Origin: Cladorrhinum sp. PSN259
Taxonomy: Eukaryota > Ascomycota > Sordariomycetes > Sordariales > Podosporaceae
Direction: 5' to 3'
Assembly: GCA_033725935.1 (NCBI GenBank)
Contig: MU867061.1
Coordinates: 1,240,001 to 1,304,000, forward strand
Length of the DNA stretch: 64,000 nt
This document shows positions 21,149 through 33,200 of this stretch, piece by piece. Positions within the stretch are counted from its first letter, which is position 1. Every line of letters begins with the position of its first letter. A program made the translations under genes and the position numbers. The notes under the pieces were generated by a model. That model did not search any database, was not told the origin of the DNA, and saw nothing but the letters and a program-made list of their open reading frames with translations.

Positions 21149-22731
21149 ATGGCGCCCGAGAACAATGACCCCGAGATTACGCTGGAAAATGTCGCCAGCA
21201 TACTTGAAAAGGACAACTCTGTCAAACTCGCTGGTATCGATGTCGACGGACAACTGCGCGGCAAGCTTGTGTCCAAGAAGAAGTTCCTCTCAATCGTAAA
21301 GGAGGGTTTCGGCTTCTGCTCCGTAATTTTTGGATGGGATATGCACGACTTGACATATTTCAAGGAGCTCAAGGTCAGCAACAAGGAGAATGGATATAGA
21401 GACATTATCGCAATCCCGGACATCAAGAGCTTCCGGCGCATTCCATGGGAGAACAACGTGCCCTTCTTTCTTGTCAGCTTCTTTGATCCGGACACCAAGA
21501 CGCCCGTTTCGGCATGTCCCAGGGGTCTCCTCAGGACTCAGCTTGACAAGTACAAGCCACTGAATGTTGGAGCCATGGCTGGAGGTTCGTTCTGATGCCC
21601 TTCGCAAAGTAAAACACCCGTTTCATCGTGACTAACATGTATGCGTCACAGCCGAGTACGAGTTCTACCAGTTCAAATCGCCGTCCACGTCTTCCTCGGA
21701 CGATGCATCCTCTACAGCCCAATTTCTCCAACAAAACCCACCTCACACCCTTCCCGCGCTCACCGAAGGCATGTTCGGCTACAGTCTTACCCGTCCCGTC
21801 CATAATAAGGACTACTTCTACGACGTCTACAATACGTGCGAGGCTTTCCACTGTAATATTGAAGGTTGGCATACGGAGAGTGGGCCGGGCGTTTTCGAAG
21901 CGGCACTAGAATTTGGTGAGGCCACGCAGATGGCCGACCGCGCCAGCTTATTCAAGTATGTTGTTAAATCGGTCGCTACCAAGTACGGAATCACCCCTTG
22001 CTTCATGGCCAAACCGAAGCACGGGCTGCCAGGAAACAGCGGACACATGCACATCTCCCTTGTGGATAAGAAGGGTAAAAATCTTTTCTTCCGTGGCGCA
22101 CCAGAGGAGAACCCGAGGTACCCGGATATTGCTTATCTGTCGGATATGGGCAGACACTTTTTGGCTGGCATTCTGGAAGGATTGCCAGACGTCATGCCGC
22201 TCGTGGCACCCACGATCAACAGCTACAAGCGTTTGGTAGAGAATTTTTGGGCGCCGGTCACTGTGTCTTGGGGATTGGAGCACAGAGCAGCATCAATCAG
22301 ACTTATTGCTCCGCCGACATGCAAGCCAGGCGCAACAAGGTTCGAGATCAGAGTGCCTGGTGCGGACGCCAATCCCTATTATGTCCTTTCCGCCATGTTG
22401 GCTCTCGGGTATCGCGGGATTGAGAAGAAGCTGGAGATTCCCTGCCCGCCACTTGGCAAGGGGGAGGACGTTGGTGGAGAGGCTGATATGGGGGTCAGAC
22501 TTGCCAAGTCGTTGCGAGAGGCCAACGACCGCTTCACCAGAGCTGGAAGTATTGCGAGGGAAGTTTTTGGCAACGACTTTGTTGACCACTTTGGGGGGAC
22601 GAGAGAGCATGAGGTTCGACTTTGGGACGAGGCTGTGACTGACTGGTAAGTTGCGCCTTTGAGATTTTGATGACATGAGCAATGCTGACATATCTTGCAG
22701 GGAGATGAAGAGATATATCGAGACGGTGTGA
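21149..22731 (+). CDS. Glutamine-synthetase-like ligase (class I type), three exons
   Basis: Exons 21149-21584, 21652-22645 and 22701-22731 give 486 aa. It belongs to the ATP-dependent glutamate-amine ligase fold. Visible motifs: GIDVDGQLRGKLVSKKKF (N-terminal domain), EGWHTESGPGVFEAAL (metal-binding Glu residues), CFMAKPKHGLPGNSGHMHIS (ATP site), NSYKRL, RAASIRL and FEIRVPGADANPYYVLSAMLA. This is a class I-like architecture, not the shorter class II enzyme used for housekeeping glutamine synthesis in fungi. It lacks the N-terminal amidohydrolase domain of FluG. The amine acceptor is unknown; gamma-glutamylation of a non-ammonia amine is possible. Start: the ATG in ACCATGG at 21149. An in-frame ATG at 21011 would add 46 low-complexity residues. 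Confidence 0.85.
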
Positions 22732-23517
22732 TTGGACTGTGGGTGATTTTATGGCAACGGGGCGCGAGTGTCTTGATTTTGTGAAGCTATCTTTTGGTCT
22801 CTTTTTTTTTTCCCCTGCGATACCCATCTACCTTAATGTTCACCTTCTTCACCGGCCGGATCTTCCCCAGCAAAGATGTTGAGCGATATATTTGCCAGCT
22901 GCTGATGTTTTTGAAATTATGCTAGATGAGACAAGTTACTTGAGATGAGATGAAATAGATCTGGCTTACAATCTTTTGAGAACACCATGGTGTCTGGGCA
23001 TCTGGATAAATGCCCGGCAGTGCATAAAGGCGTTTCCCTTGCTCTCACTCAGCGGGTGGGAATTCTCCCGGTGGAGTGTGGGTTCTGAGGAAGACAAGAC
23101 AGAAAACGTGGGTCCGGGGTAACATTTACCTCTCCACCACATCCCACTCGCTAACCCGTTTTGGTGATGGCCTCTGTTCCCCCTTGCACTGGGACCCCAG
23201 AACAGTTGAGCTCGGATGAACTGCCGTCCTCTGCTTGCCGCAATGCCAACACCAGTCGCTTTGCGGTCCAATCGGGAAGAAATAGCAGTGTTGCCGTGTG
23301 TGATCCTGTCTGTTTGGTACCGACCGCCTAACAATTCCCGACAACTGCAATATTACAACCAACCGGTCCTCCCTTCCAACCGGCTGTTTTATGTATGTAG
23401 TTGGATAACTTTTGAAGATTTTTTTTCCTTTACCTGTGGTGACTTTCCGTCAAAAACCAGAGCCAAAGCATCAGCCCATTGTGACAACATCTTGCAGCTC
23501 CCAGACCTGATCGCACA
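22732..23517. promoter_or_regulatory. Intergenic, upstream of the acyl-CoA synthetase gene
   Basis: 786 bp between two genes on the same strand. It should contain the terminator of the first and promoter of the second. No motif stands out. Confidence 0.4.
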
Positions 23518-25538
23518 ATGGCGACGAGCAGCAGTCTTGACGCGACGGCTTACAAGGGCTTGGCCTATTCGGGAGCGCCTCCCGGAGAAATGCCCGTCAC
23601 CAATGCCTTTGAGTTTACGTTTAGCAATCCCTTCCAGAACGAAAATGCGTTTACGCCCGCTGCGCATCGCGTGCCGAGAGTAAAATCGGATCAGGAAATT
23701 TTTGTGGATGACAAGACTGGTATGTTGTGTTGTGTTGGTTCATACGAAAAGAAAAACACCTGGATGGAAGGTTTTGTATGCTGACATGCAGCGACAAAAA
23801 AAAAACAGGACGATCACTGACCTTTGGGCAAATCCAAAGAGACGCGCAAAGCGTCGCAGCGGGACTTTTGGGTCTCGGTCTCGACCCGAACGACATTCAC
23901 AAACTCCCGCCGACGGCTTCTTGTCCGCAGGGCCCAGAGATCGCGCCCGTCGTGCTCATCCAGCTGCCCAATTGCCTGCCGTTTGCGCCCATCCTCTTGG
24001 GTATTTTTGCCTCTGGTCTCACGGCGACGCTCGTCTCCCCCGCTTTGACGGCCGACGAGATCAGCTGGATCCTGCAGAATGCGAGACCGAGGGTCATCAT
24101 CACCGCCGTTTCGTGCTTGGCCGCCATGAAGTCTGCTCTCGCCAAGCAGGAAGACCGGGATTTCTTCTCGTCTGTGCCGATATACACCGTCGATCCCGCG
24201 ACGGAACCTTACCCCTCTCAAGAACCTGCCGGACCGGGCAGCTGGAGGGCTTTACTCTGGTCTGCACCCTACAAGGCGCCTTTTCCCTTCCCTGATTCTG
24301 CCTCTGTCGCGAGGACGGCGGTCATTCTGTGGTCGTCTGGAACGTCGGGGAGGTCCAAGGGTGTCTTGTTGTCACATCACGCGCTCAACTTTGCTTCTGC
24401 TTCTCTCTGGCACGACGCCGACTATTACCCCGCCTCTGGCCCGCAGAAGTGGTTGGGCTATGTACCATTTTACCACGTCTTTGGGCTGTGTAACGTCCTC
24501 TTGCTGGGTATCACCGCCGGCGCGACGGTGTACGTCATGCAGAGTTTTAATCTCAAGACCATGCTGGAGGGCGTGAGGAAGTACAAGGTTACATACCTGC
24601 ACATGGCGCCGCCCGTCGCCGTCATGTTGGCCAAGGCCCCCGTGGTGGACGAGTACACGACCAAGGACAAGGATGGAAAGCACGGGTTTAGTTCTGTTGT
24701 GGGGGCGGTGACGGGCGGTGCACCGTTGGGGCACGAGGTCGTGGTGCAGGTTTACGAGCGGTGCGGGTTCAGGATTAGGCTGGGGTACGGGCTGAGCGAG
24801 ACGTGCAGTACTGCTTTGCAGAGAGGGTTGACTGCCCAGGAGATGCATGCACAGGCTGGGGATACGGGGCGGCCGCACTGGGGCGTGGAGGTGCTGATTT
24901 CTAGTGGGGAGGGGTATGCCACGAAGGCGGGAGAGAAGACCAAGGCGGCCAAGATTGATCAGGAGGGAGAGGTGCTGGTTAGGGCGGCCGGGTTGCTGTC
25001 TGCTTATATGCCTGTTGGACTGTTTTCTGGAACCAAGCCGGATATGTCGGTTACGGAGGAAGCGTTGACTGCCGATGGGTGGTTTAGGACCGGTGATGTG
25101 GGTGCTTTGTGCAAGGAAGGGAGGGTGAGGATTACGGATCGACTGAAGGAGTTGATCAAGGTTAGGGCGTATCAGGTTGCGCCTGCCGAGTTGGAGGCTG
25201 TTTTGTGCAGCAGTGAGGCTGTTGGTGATGCTGGTGTCATTGGAATTTATGACAAGGACGAGGCTACTGAGTGGCCGAGGGCGTTTGTCGTTCCAAGAAG
25301 TGGCAAGGAGAATATGTCGAGGGCTGACTTGGAAAAGTTGGCTGTGCAGCTGAAGGAACTGGTTGAGAAGAGGACGGCCAAGTACAAATGGCTGGTCGGT
25401 GGCATTGTTTTTATCGATCAGGTCCCCAAGAGCCCAAGTGGGAAGATCTTGAGGAGGGTGCTGAAGAGTGGTGGGAAAGAGAGCCAAGGGATAGAAGTGA
25501 AGTTGTATGAGAAGAAGAGGAGGCCAGCCAAACTTTAA
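23518..25538 (+). CDS. 4-coumarate-CoA-ligase-like acyl-CoA synthetase, peroxisomal, two exons
   Basis: Exons 23518-23719 and 23809-25538 (donor GTATGT; acceptor AAACAG after an A run) give 643 aa. The ANL-superfamily enzyme adenylates a carboxylic acid and transfers it to CoA. Motifs: SSGTSGRSKGVLLSH near residue 241 (phosphate loop), YGLSETCS near 393, GWFRTGDVG near 490, ITDRLKELIKVRAYQVAPAELE, and PKSPSGKILRR near 608 with the catalytic Lys. The chain ends PAKL; AKL is a type 1 peroxisomal targeting signal, so action on fatty or aromatic acids in peroxisomes is likely. It lies 2.7 kb from the NRPS end. It could supply an acyl-CoA, but nothing in the NRPS demands an acyl starter, so pathway membership is unproven. 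Confidence 0.88.
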
Positions 25539-26090
25539 GCGGCTGGCACGGATATAGCGTATACTAGAAGACAAACTGTATAGATTCTCTTTTTTTTTTT
25601 TCAACGCCAAAAGGCAGATGCTACTGTCTCAGTTATGACGAGTTTCGGGTCCCGAAGTGCCCCTTGTTTACACGTGGACAACAAGACCTGCACCATCCAT
25701 GGAGCCACTTTTCACGCTTGATGTCTTGCTAATGCAACTCTTGCTTGCATATTTCAGCCCAAACGAAGCTTGTGTGGTTTGAACACGGCACTAGCACAAG
25801 CTAAACGCGATGGAGCGGTGTCTACTGCATGTGGCAGGCAGGGGTTAGGCCCATCTCAGTAGTACAACAAGTATAAAGGGTCTGCCAACATTTATGATAG
25901 GGATATAGTACGACTGTGACATGTTACCGAAGGTATGAATGTGCATCATCAACTTCTCAGACCTTCCTCTCTCTTACTTTGACAGTATCGACCTCATACT
26001 TTGATAGTATCTGATACTTTGACAGTATTACCACTCTCCTTTACTGCAACAGATTATGCTGAGCAGTCTTGATTCCACCAAAGTTGCAAG
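25539..26090. other. Intergenic with triple inverted-repeat motif
   Basis: 552 bp downstream of the acyl-CoA synthetase. Apart from the three-copy motif at 25975-26028 nothing is recognised. Confidence 0.45.
25975..26028. repeat. Three copies of an ATACT-n5-AGTAT type motif
   Basis: TACTTTGACAGTAT at 25975-25988, TACTTTGATAGTAT at 25997-26010 and TACTTTGACAGTAT at 26015-26028. Copies two and three are preceded by A, completing ATACT opposed to AGTAT. They sit 60-115 bp upstream of the short ORF at 26091. Confidence 0.7.
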
Positions 26091-26273
26091 ATGACTACCG
26101 CCACCTACAAGCCCGAGCAGCCCGATAAGGCCCTTAAGAGCCTGCAAATCGGAGTCATCAACCCCTTTGCTCTTGTCGAGGCCATTTTAGGCCGCAAGCT
26201 TGACTGGAACGATGCATCTTCCACTCGTATCCTGGCCAGCATCCTCCAAACTGACTTATGCCGAGCTCTTTGA
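26091..26273 (+). CDS. Short hypothetical ORF (60 aa), doubtful
   Basis: An ATG in good context (AAGATGACT) opens a 60-codon frame beginning MTTATYKPEQPDKALKSLQIG and ending soon after ILASILQTD. Further coding-like sequence may follow in another frame (26200-26424), so this could be the remnant of a longer gene or a missed splice. No family recognised. It is noted because a three-copy inverted-repeat motif sits just upstream. It may not be a gene. Confidence 0.25.
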   Translation: MTTATYKPEQPDKALKSLQIGVINPFALVEAILGRKLDWNDASSTRILASILQTDLCRAL

Positions 26274-26489
26274 CATGAGCTTCAACTCGATCCTCTACGC
26301 CTATTTAACTTCTCTCAATGCATTCCCAACTTTCTTTCTATGTATGCTGGATATCCCGACCAATTTCATAGGAAAATCAATCACAGGTAACCAACCATTT
26401 GATGAGCAGAAAGAAAAGAATTGATTATAATACTGGAAGCTGAACGAGGGGATCGCCCATGCAGATGTCTATATCAATGGCAAGACGTG

Positions 26490-27684
26490 TCAAAGCGGGT
26501 TTTCAAGACCCAGTTTCTCCCTCTGTTTAGCCATGCGAGCCTTCCATTCCGGTGTCAGAATCTGCGTTCTTGTGCTGTATTCGACCAAAAACTTGGTAAA
26601 AGCAGGGCCGGGGAGGCAGCTTTCATGGCGGTCAAGTAACATTGGTTTCCTTGTCCAGATCTCACAAGGTTGAATTTGGTAGAAGAGGTTAGAGAGTTGC
26701 AAACCAAGGTCGGTTGGAGAACTCTTCACCTCCGTAGGTGAGTCCACAAGCGGGCCTAATGACCCGCCCTTGTGTTTTGCGAACCGCTTCAGGATTGCGC
26801 CCAGCACCATGTCGTGACACTGCATGCTTTTTCTAATGTGGAAGCAAACGGGGCTTTCCGAACTTAGGCGAGCATTGATTGGCTTGTTGAAAGCATCCAG
26901 CGTGCAGCCGATCTTGGCGAGACGATGTGCTGCCATGATGTCTGATAAAGGCACTATATTAGCTCCTGCGTTCCTTGGTACGTTTTCTGTTGAATTCAAG
27001 ACTTTACCTATGAGATCTGGTGGTCCTAGATAATCAAGGTCTGAGAGAATCTTTGAAGTTGGGGGTTTCCCATACGTGTAAATTAGCCGCCCTTGCTCAT
27101 CAACAGCACATGCGGAGATGAGGTGGTGAACCTGGGCAGTAAATAGCTGCTCATCGCCAAACTTCCAGGCCAGGTAGGTCAGCTGGATCTCGCACGAGTG
27201 CGGCTTGCCAGCATCCGGATCATTAGTCGCTGCATCCTTGGCTCTATCCATCCATTTCTGGGCAAAGGGAATTAATTATAAGGTGAAACAAGTCATATTT
27301 GTCGACAATGATCATAACCTGGTACAACATCCTCCTGATCCCGGGCACTTTCGCCAGGGAGACCAGGGAGAACAAGCCGTGCATGATGGCTATCGGCACC
27401 TCGAATGCTGCTGGATCATCTTCCGGGAGTTGCACAATCCACTGATTCCCGTCCTTGGTGGCGTTAGGCTTCGATTCTGCCCAGGGCCCAAACAGCATCT
27501 TCTTGAACACGGGCGACGAGCGACGCAGTGTCGCTGAACAGACTATAAAGTCTCTTTGAGGTTCTTTGGTGCTCCCTGACGATCCAATGCGCAGTATGAG
27601 ATCGCCATCCTCGTCAGCAACAAAAGTTGAAGGCTTGGGATAAGGTTCGTCGACCTCGGGCAGATTGGCTGTGTTGGAGGCCAT
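26490..27684 (-). CDS. BTB/POZ-domain protein, reading frame broken near 27260
   Basis: The N-terminal part (27684 to about 27260) reads MASNTANLPEVDEPYPKP, then GDLILRIG, FIVCSATLRRSSPVFKKMLFGPWAES and IMHGLFSLV...YQVMIIVDKYDLFHLI. This is a typical fungal BTB domain: an L-cysteine core, a hydrophobic helix pair and the DKYD motif. The next expected element, a Trp-containing helix (KWMDRAKDAA), continues only after a one-base frame change, in the frame ending at 26490. No GT-AG pair bridges the two without deleting the conserved DKYD region. It is either a sequencing error, in an assembly with visible faults elsewhere, or a decayed gene. BTB proteins mediate protein-protein contacts; the partner is unknown. 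The total would be about 397 aa. Confidence 0.6.
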
Positions 27685-28263
27685 TGGGAAAAAGACGAGC
27701 TGAAAGGGTGGGTGAGGTGGGGGAGACCTTTCAGCAGGGAGTGTGTTCAATTGGTCATGCTTATATATGCCACGGGCATAGCGCTTACCCTGCAGCCAAA
27801 TGTTCAAATGCATGTAGCCGCCCTTAGCTAGATTCGGAGCTGTTTCAAATCTGTCGAAGGCGGCTGCCCATGGCAACCCTCTCTGAACGGTCAAGAAATA
27901 GCATCGTCAGCTATAACAAAGAAGAGTTGATGTTTATTCGGGTTGAAATCAATGTCATAGATTATTATACTAAGAAATTAGAAATCCTGGACTCTCCCTA
28001 ATAGAAATAATACGCGGCGACACCCTTATTTTCCACCCCTTTTCGTGACGATTATGAATACAAAACTAACTGAGAACTCCCAAAATTATTGATCTTCAAA
28101 AGAAAATTGCAAACCCAGACTGAACCATCAGGAACAAAAGAAAAGATTTCCAAGAAACAAAACACATCTAGAAAAGAAAACAGGGAAAAAAAAGAATTTA
28201 ACGAAAAAAATCCAACAAACAGGTTTTCACCCAAACCTTTCCACACGTCTCATCACAAATCCT
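27685..28263. other. Intergenic between BTB gene and NRPS end
   Basis: 579 bp. It is AT-rich near 27.9-28.25 kb, consistent with the 3' region of the NRPS transcript. No gene seen. Confidence 0.45.
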
Positions 28264-30289
28264 TTACCAAGTAGCTCTCGGAATCACACCTCCTCCCTTT
28301 TCCATCTTCTTCGACCCCTTCTTAATCTTCACAAACTTCTTCGCCATTTTGACCATCTTACTTAACGACGTATCCGTCCTCTGTAACCCACCAATAGGTG
28401 CAACAAAGTCATCAGCCTCTTCTTGCTCCAGCTCTTCTTGCTGGCTCCTAGCTGCGACTGCAGCAGCAGCGGTCAAGAGCAAGCCGGTATTACCTGTTCC
28501 TCCACGAGAGGCAAGCACACCGACGTGCCCCATCACCGTAGGGTAGTCGATCAGGTTCTCCAATTTGGGAGTTGGGAAACCCTCTTGGTCAAAGATGAAG
28601 GCGAGCTGAGCAAGGGATACAATATCACCACCAAGAGAGAAAAAGGATGACGTTTTGGGGTCGATGTGTTCCTTGTTGGTGCTCAACAGGACTTGGCGCC
28701 AGGACTTGGTCACTAGCGCAGTGAGGGAGTCAAGTTGGGGTTGCGTGAGGCTGTGGAGGTGGGATTCGAAGGGTTGAACATCCGTAATATTCCAAGAGAA
28801 TGAGTCGTCAAAGGGAATCTGCTTGGGGTTTTGGCCCAACTCACTTGGAGACGGCAAGGTCGTGTCAGGATTCGCAGCAAACAGCCGTGCAGCCTCGCAA
28901 AGCATATCTAGTGCACGCTGGGCGAAGTCACGAGGAATTGCGCTGCCTTCCATGAAGCTGAGAGAAATGTCGTATGTATCTTCCTTGCCATCCTCAGCTT
29001 TTTGAGAAAAGATAGATAGGTCGGCAAAGTCCTCATCAATAGGTGACGCACACCCGACACGATAGTTGATGTCACCGAGGCGAATCTGGCTGCTTTGATC
29101 AACGTTCTGATGCTGAACCGTTGAAGTGAAATACGTCCAGTCGGGCCAGTCAGTACAGTGACGGATAATCTCACGGAAGCCAAGAACCTCATGAGGCATA
29201 TTGGCAACTTGTTGGTCTTGGATTTGCCCAAGGAGTCGCCTGGCGGTCCAGTTGGGGCCTCCAAACTGCACCCGCACCGGGAGGAGGTTCAGACAAGGAC
29301 CGACCATGTTCTCAACGCCTTGAACGGCTGCGTTGCGCCCACTGACGGTGTGTCCAAATACCACATCGGCACTGGCTGAGACCTGGGCAAGGACATAGGC
29401 CCATGCAGCTTTAACGACTGTGGCAGTAGTGATGTGACTTGAACCGATGCTCGGCAGTTGAATAGTCCTTGTGAGAGTTGTATGAAAGCCCGGGCCGGTT
29501 TTGCGGTAGTTCGGTCCCTGACGACTGACTATGGGAGTCATGTTTGATCCGGCCAATAGTTTTTTCCAATGCTGATAGTGCTCTGTTCTCAGTGCGCCCG
29601 CCGAAGCCCGCAGGTAATTAGCAAATGTTGGCGGGCGGCCGATTTTGTCTGCCTGGTAAGCTGCTTTGAGTGTCTCCAGAATCTTGGGGAAACAGACTCC
29701 ATCATATTGTGCGTGAGAGATGCGAAGGATGATCCGGTGACGGCAGCTATTTTGGTGTCTGATCACCGTGAACTCAATGTATGGCTCTCCCAATTGCGGA
29801 CCGCTGCCTTCTCCACAGTCGGATTCACCATCTTGGCGGTCTTGACGCTGGATTCGTTTTGTCGCATCGTCCATCGATTCATCCTCGACATCAACAACAT
29901 TGAACACTGGTCGGAGAGTGCGCAGCACAACCTGTAGGAAGCGACCATTTGAAGGCACAAACACCGTCCGCAGAATGTCAAGGTCCTGAACAATCCGGAA
30001 GCATGCACGCTTGAGGCGGCCAAGGTTCAGCAGTCCATCGCCGTCGAGATAGAAATAGTTGAGCATCCAGCGAGATGCCAGAAGAGACCCAGCAACAGCC
30101 AAGGACTGGAAGTCAGTTGCAGGCAGCACATCAGACAAGCCTCCTCGGAAGACGCCGGTCTGGGGGACAATGTCGGTCTGAAGGAAGGCGTCGATGTTCG
30201 ATGCCGCCAGGAGAGAGAACCGCTCGTATCCTTGCAAATCTGATTTGGGGTTGGGCACTTTATCAGATACGTTCCCATCTTCGTAAACA
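28264..30289 (-). other. NRPS module 7: terminal C7 and degenerate T7
   Basis: C7 has RISHAQYDGVCFP (about 29.7 kb) and is likely the cyclising or releasing fungal terminal C domain. T7 reads FFSLGGDIVSLAQ (Ile codon at 28621-28623): the serine that takes phosphopantetheine is replaced, so it cannot carry a substrate. A Lys-rich tail (MVKMAKKFVKIKKGSKK) follows. Confidence 0.8.
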
Positions 30290-33200
30290 ACCTCAAGCTC
30301 GGGTGGTGTGATGCTGGCTACCATGGCACTCAATGACGGATAACGGAACACGTCGGCAACACTAAGTGCAAGGCCTTGATCCCTAGCCTCACCAACAAGC
30401 TTCATAGCTGTGATGCTATCTCCACCAAGATCGAAAAAGCTATCATCGTCGTTGATCGTCTCCTCTGGCAGGTTCAGAAGGGTTCCCCAGAGGGCGAGAA
30501 GCCTTTCTTTGCTTGAATTCTGTGAGAGCTTGGCCTTGGAGAACTTGTCAGGAACAGGCCCATCCATGGAGGCCCAAGTCGTAGTTGCGGGGCTGATCAA
30601 ATCGTTCGGTGAAACAGCTTCCGATGAAGCAGCGTAAGTTAAGGTCGAGGGAGTGCTGGGCGCATCATCGAGTAGTAGTCTCCTCATCGCCGGCCGTCTG
30701 GCGACGTCCAAATCGAACTGGCTGACAGGCTGCGTAGGCTGAATGATGAAGCAGTCCAATACCTTAGTCATGAAACGGGCCATCTCGTGAGCCTGCTCAT
30801 CACTGATATGGTCGGACCAGTATCGGAAAACAACGCCTTCACAATCTTTCGAAGTATCAATATTGACCGTGACAGCATACTGTGGTTGGAATCTCGGTTA
30901 GCCATCTGCACCGCAGAGTACATCAGTGATTAAGACTTACTTCGCTAGGATCATGAGCTTCTTCCATGTCAAGTAAGATATTGTCTCCTCCCATCTTCTC
31001 CTCTGCCCCAGAATGGTTTTGCGTGGAGATGGATGTGTTGTACAGCGGCTTCCCTGCCATTCCGAGTTCATGTTGAACTCGTGCAAGTGAGCAGCGTTGG
31101 AATGACAGGCTTTGCAAGTGTTGTTCCTGCGTGGCCCGGAAGATTTCCTCGACGCTTTGGTCTTTGGGTATGCGAATGCGGCAACAGAGCATGTTGATGA
31201 GTGTTCCGACGGCACGGTCAATGCCTTGGACCGGAGCGTCCCGATCTGCCGTAAGATATCCAAAGCAAACATCTTCGGATTCTGTGTACTTGCGCAGTAC
31301 AAACGCCCATGCGGTGTGCATGATGTTCGCAAGGGTGACTCCAGTAGCTCCCGACAGTTGCCGGAGCTCGGAGTAGCGATTGAACTGCAGTGTTGCCGAC
31401 CGCAACACCCTTTTGCCGTTCGCGGGCACGGACGTGATGCCGTGGGTAGTGAGCTTGGGGAAGTAGCATGGTTTCAACCCTTTGAGGTAGCGCATCCAAT
31501 ACTCCGTGTCTGCGCCAGCGGGCAAGCTGCGAATGTATTTGACATAGTTGCTGTAAGATGGGCCAGGAACGCTCTCCAGGGCGCCAGAGTAGCTAGATGT
31601 CAGCTCCTCGAGAATAATTGCGAGTGATCCGCCATCGACAGCGGCATGATTTATCTCAAGCTTCATGAACATCCGTCCACTTTCAGTAGTGCAGATTGCC
31701 AGTTGATGAGGAAGCTGGGGCTTCTTTCCATGCTTCAAGGTAACCCGAGCGAGCTTGTCCATGGCTTCTTCATCACTGCTTCGGAGTAGCACCACACCGC
31801 AGTCAACATTGCTGAGGACCACCTGGTCAAAAACAGCTCCGCGTCGGACACTGTCAATAAAGACCGTTCTGAGAGCCGGGTGACGATCCACAACGTTCTG
31901 CCAGGCACGTCCAATCTTTGCAGCATCCAGGCGGTGATCAGGATTCTTATGACGGATGCTGTAAATGCCGTGGAAGATATAGGCTCGGGTATCTCGGAGT
32001 TGGCTGATGAGCATGCCTTCTTGGACCGGCGTGCAGGGGTAAATGTCCTCAACCTCAGAAGCAGATCGAATTCCGACTCCTGGAAGAGTAAACTTGGTGA
32101 GTCTACGTAGACCGTCATATGTCATGGGGCGAAGAAGCTGATAGTCGCTCAGTGTTGGTTCCGCAGGGTGTTGTGTGAGAGCCTGGATCATCTGCTCGAG
32201 GGTGGCCTTGCAAGTGCTAATCCACTTCCTGACATCCCTAACTTTGCCCAAACCAGCATCATACATGAAGTTGAACTGAAGCTTGTTGTTGACCACAACA
32301 GCAGAAATCTCGAAAAGCGCAAGTCTTCTTGTTTCGGGTCCCACGTCTGCGAGCAAACCTTGGCTGTCTTCGAGTTCTGCAGGGCGTAGTAGCGATCTAT
32401 CAGTATGATCCTGCTTCTGTACACCGCCACCCAAGAAGTTGAAGAGAATTTCCATTGGATGTGACGCCTGATCGGCCGAGTCACCCAGGAACTTGCGTGC
32501 AAAGAATGGCCTGCCATTCCCGGGGACGCTCCGCCTAACGTCCTTAACACGCCTGACAGCGTCGAGAGCATCTATTTGCCTGCCGTCTGCGTAGATAGGA
32601 ACGACAAGAGGACAGATTGCTGTGAACCATCCAACAGTGCCAGATAGATCAATGTCGCTGCCCTCTAGGGGCTCACGGCCATGTATCTCAGTGTGGATTG
32701 TGGGTACATCTCGGTCTCTGAAGGTCGTGGCGAAGCTGTAGCCAATGGCGGCGAGGAGAATGTCTGTTGTCTCAGACTTGAAGGCATTGTGGCAGTCTAT
32801 GAGAGCCTGTGCAGTCATTTGTTCACTGAGCGTAAACAGTTCAGTTGTTGTTCTGCCGTATGTGAGAGACGCTGGAGCTCCCCAGTAGTCCAGATCAGGA
32901 GGTGACTCCTTGAAAGGAAGAAGAACCCCGGCTTCGGCGTTATTGATCTCATTAGATTGAAGGGAGCACCAGGTGCGGAAAGAAAGCGGTGATTGAGTTG
33001 GCAAGGAGCCTGTTTCCAGAACATGCGACAAGTCCTGGATGATGATTCGCCATGAGACCATATCAACACACAAGTGATGAGCAACCATGGAGATGATGGG
33101 CCCATTCTCCCCTGCGATGTCGAAGAGGTCAACCCTAAATACAGGGCCATGCTCGATGGAAAGATTCATCTGAGCGGCGGCCGCTATCGAGGCGATCTCA

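Noticed and set aside
24372..25610. 412-codon ORF antisense to the acyl-CoA synthetase
   Set aside because: Shadow of a strongly conserved coding exon; no motifs and low-complexity composition.
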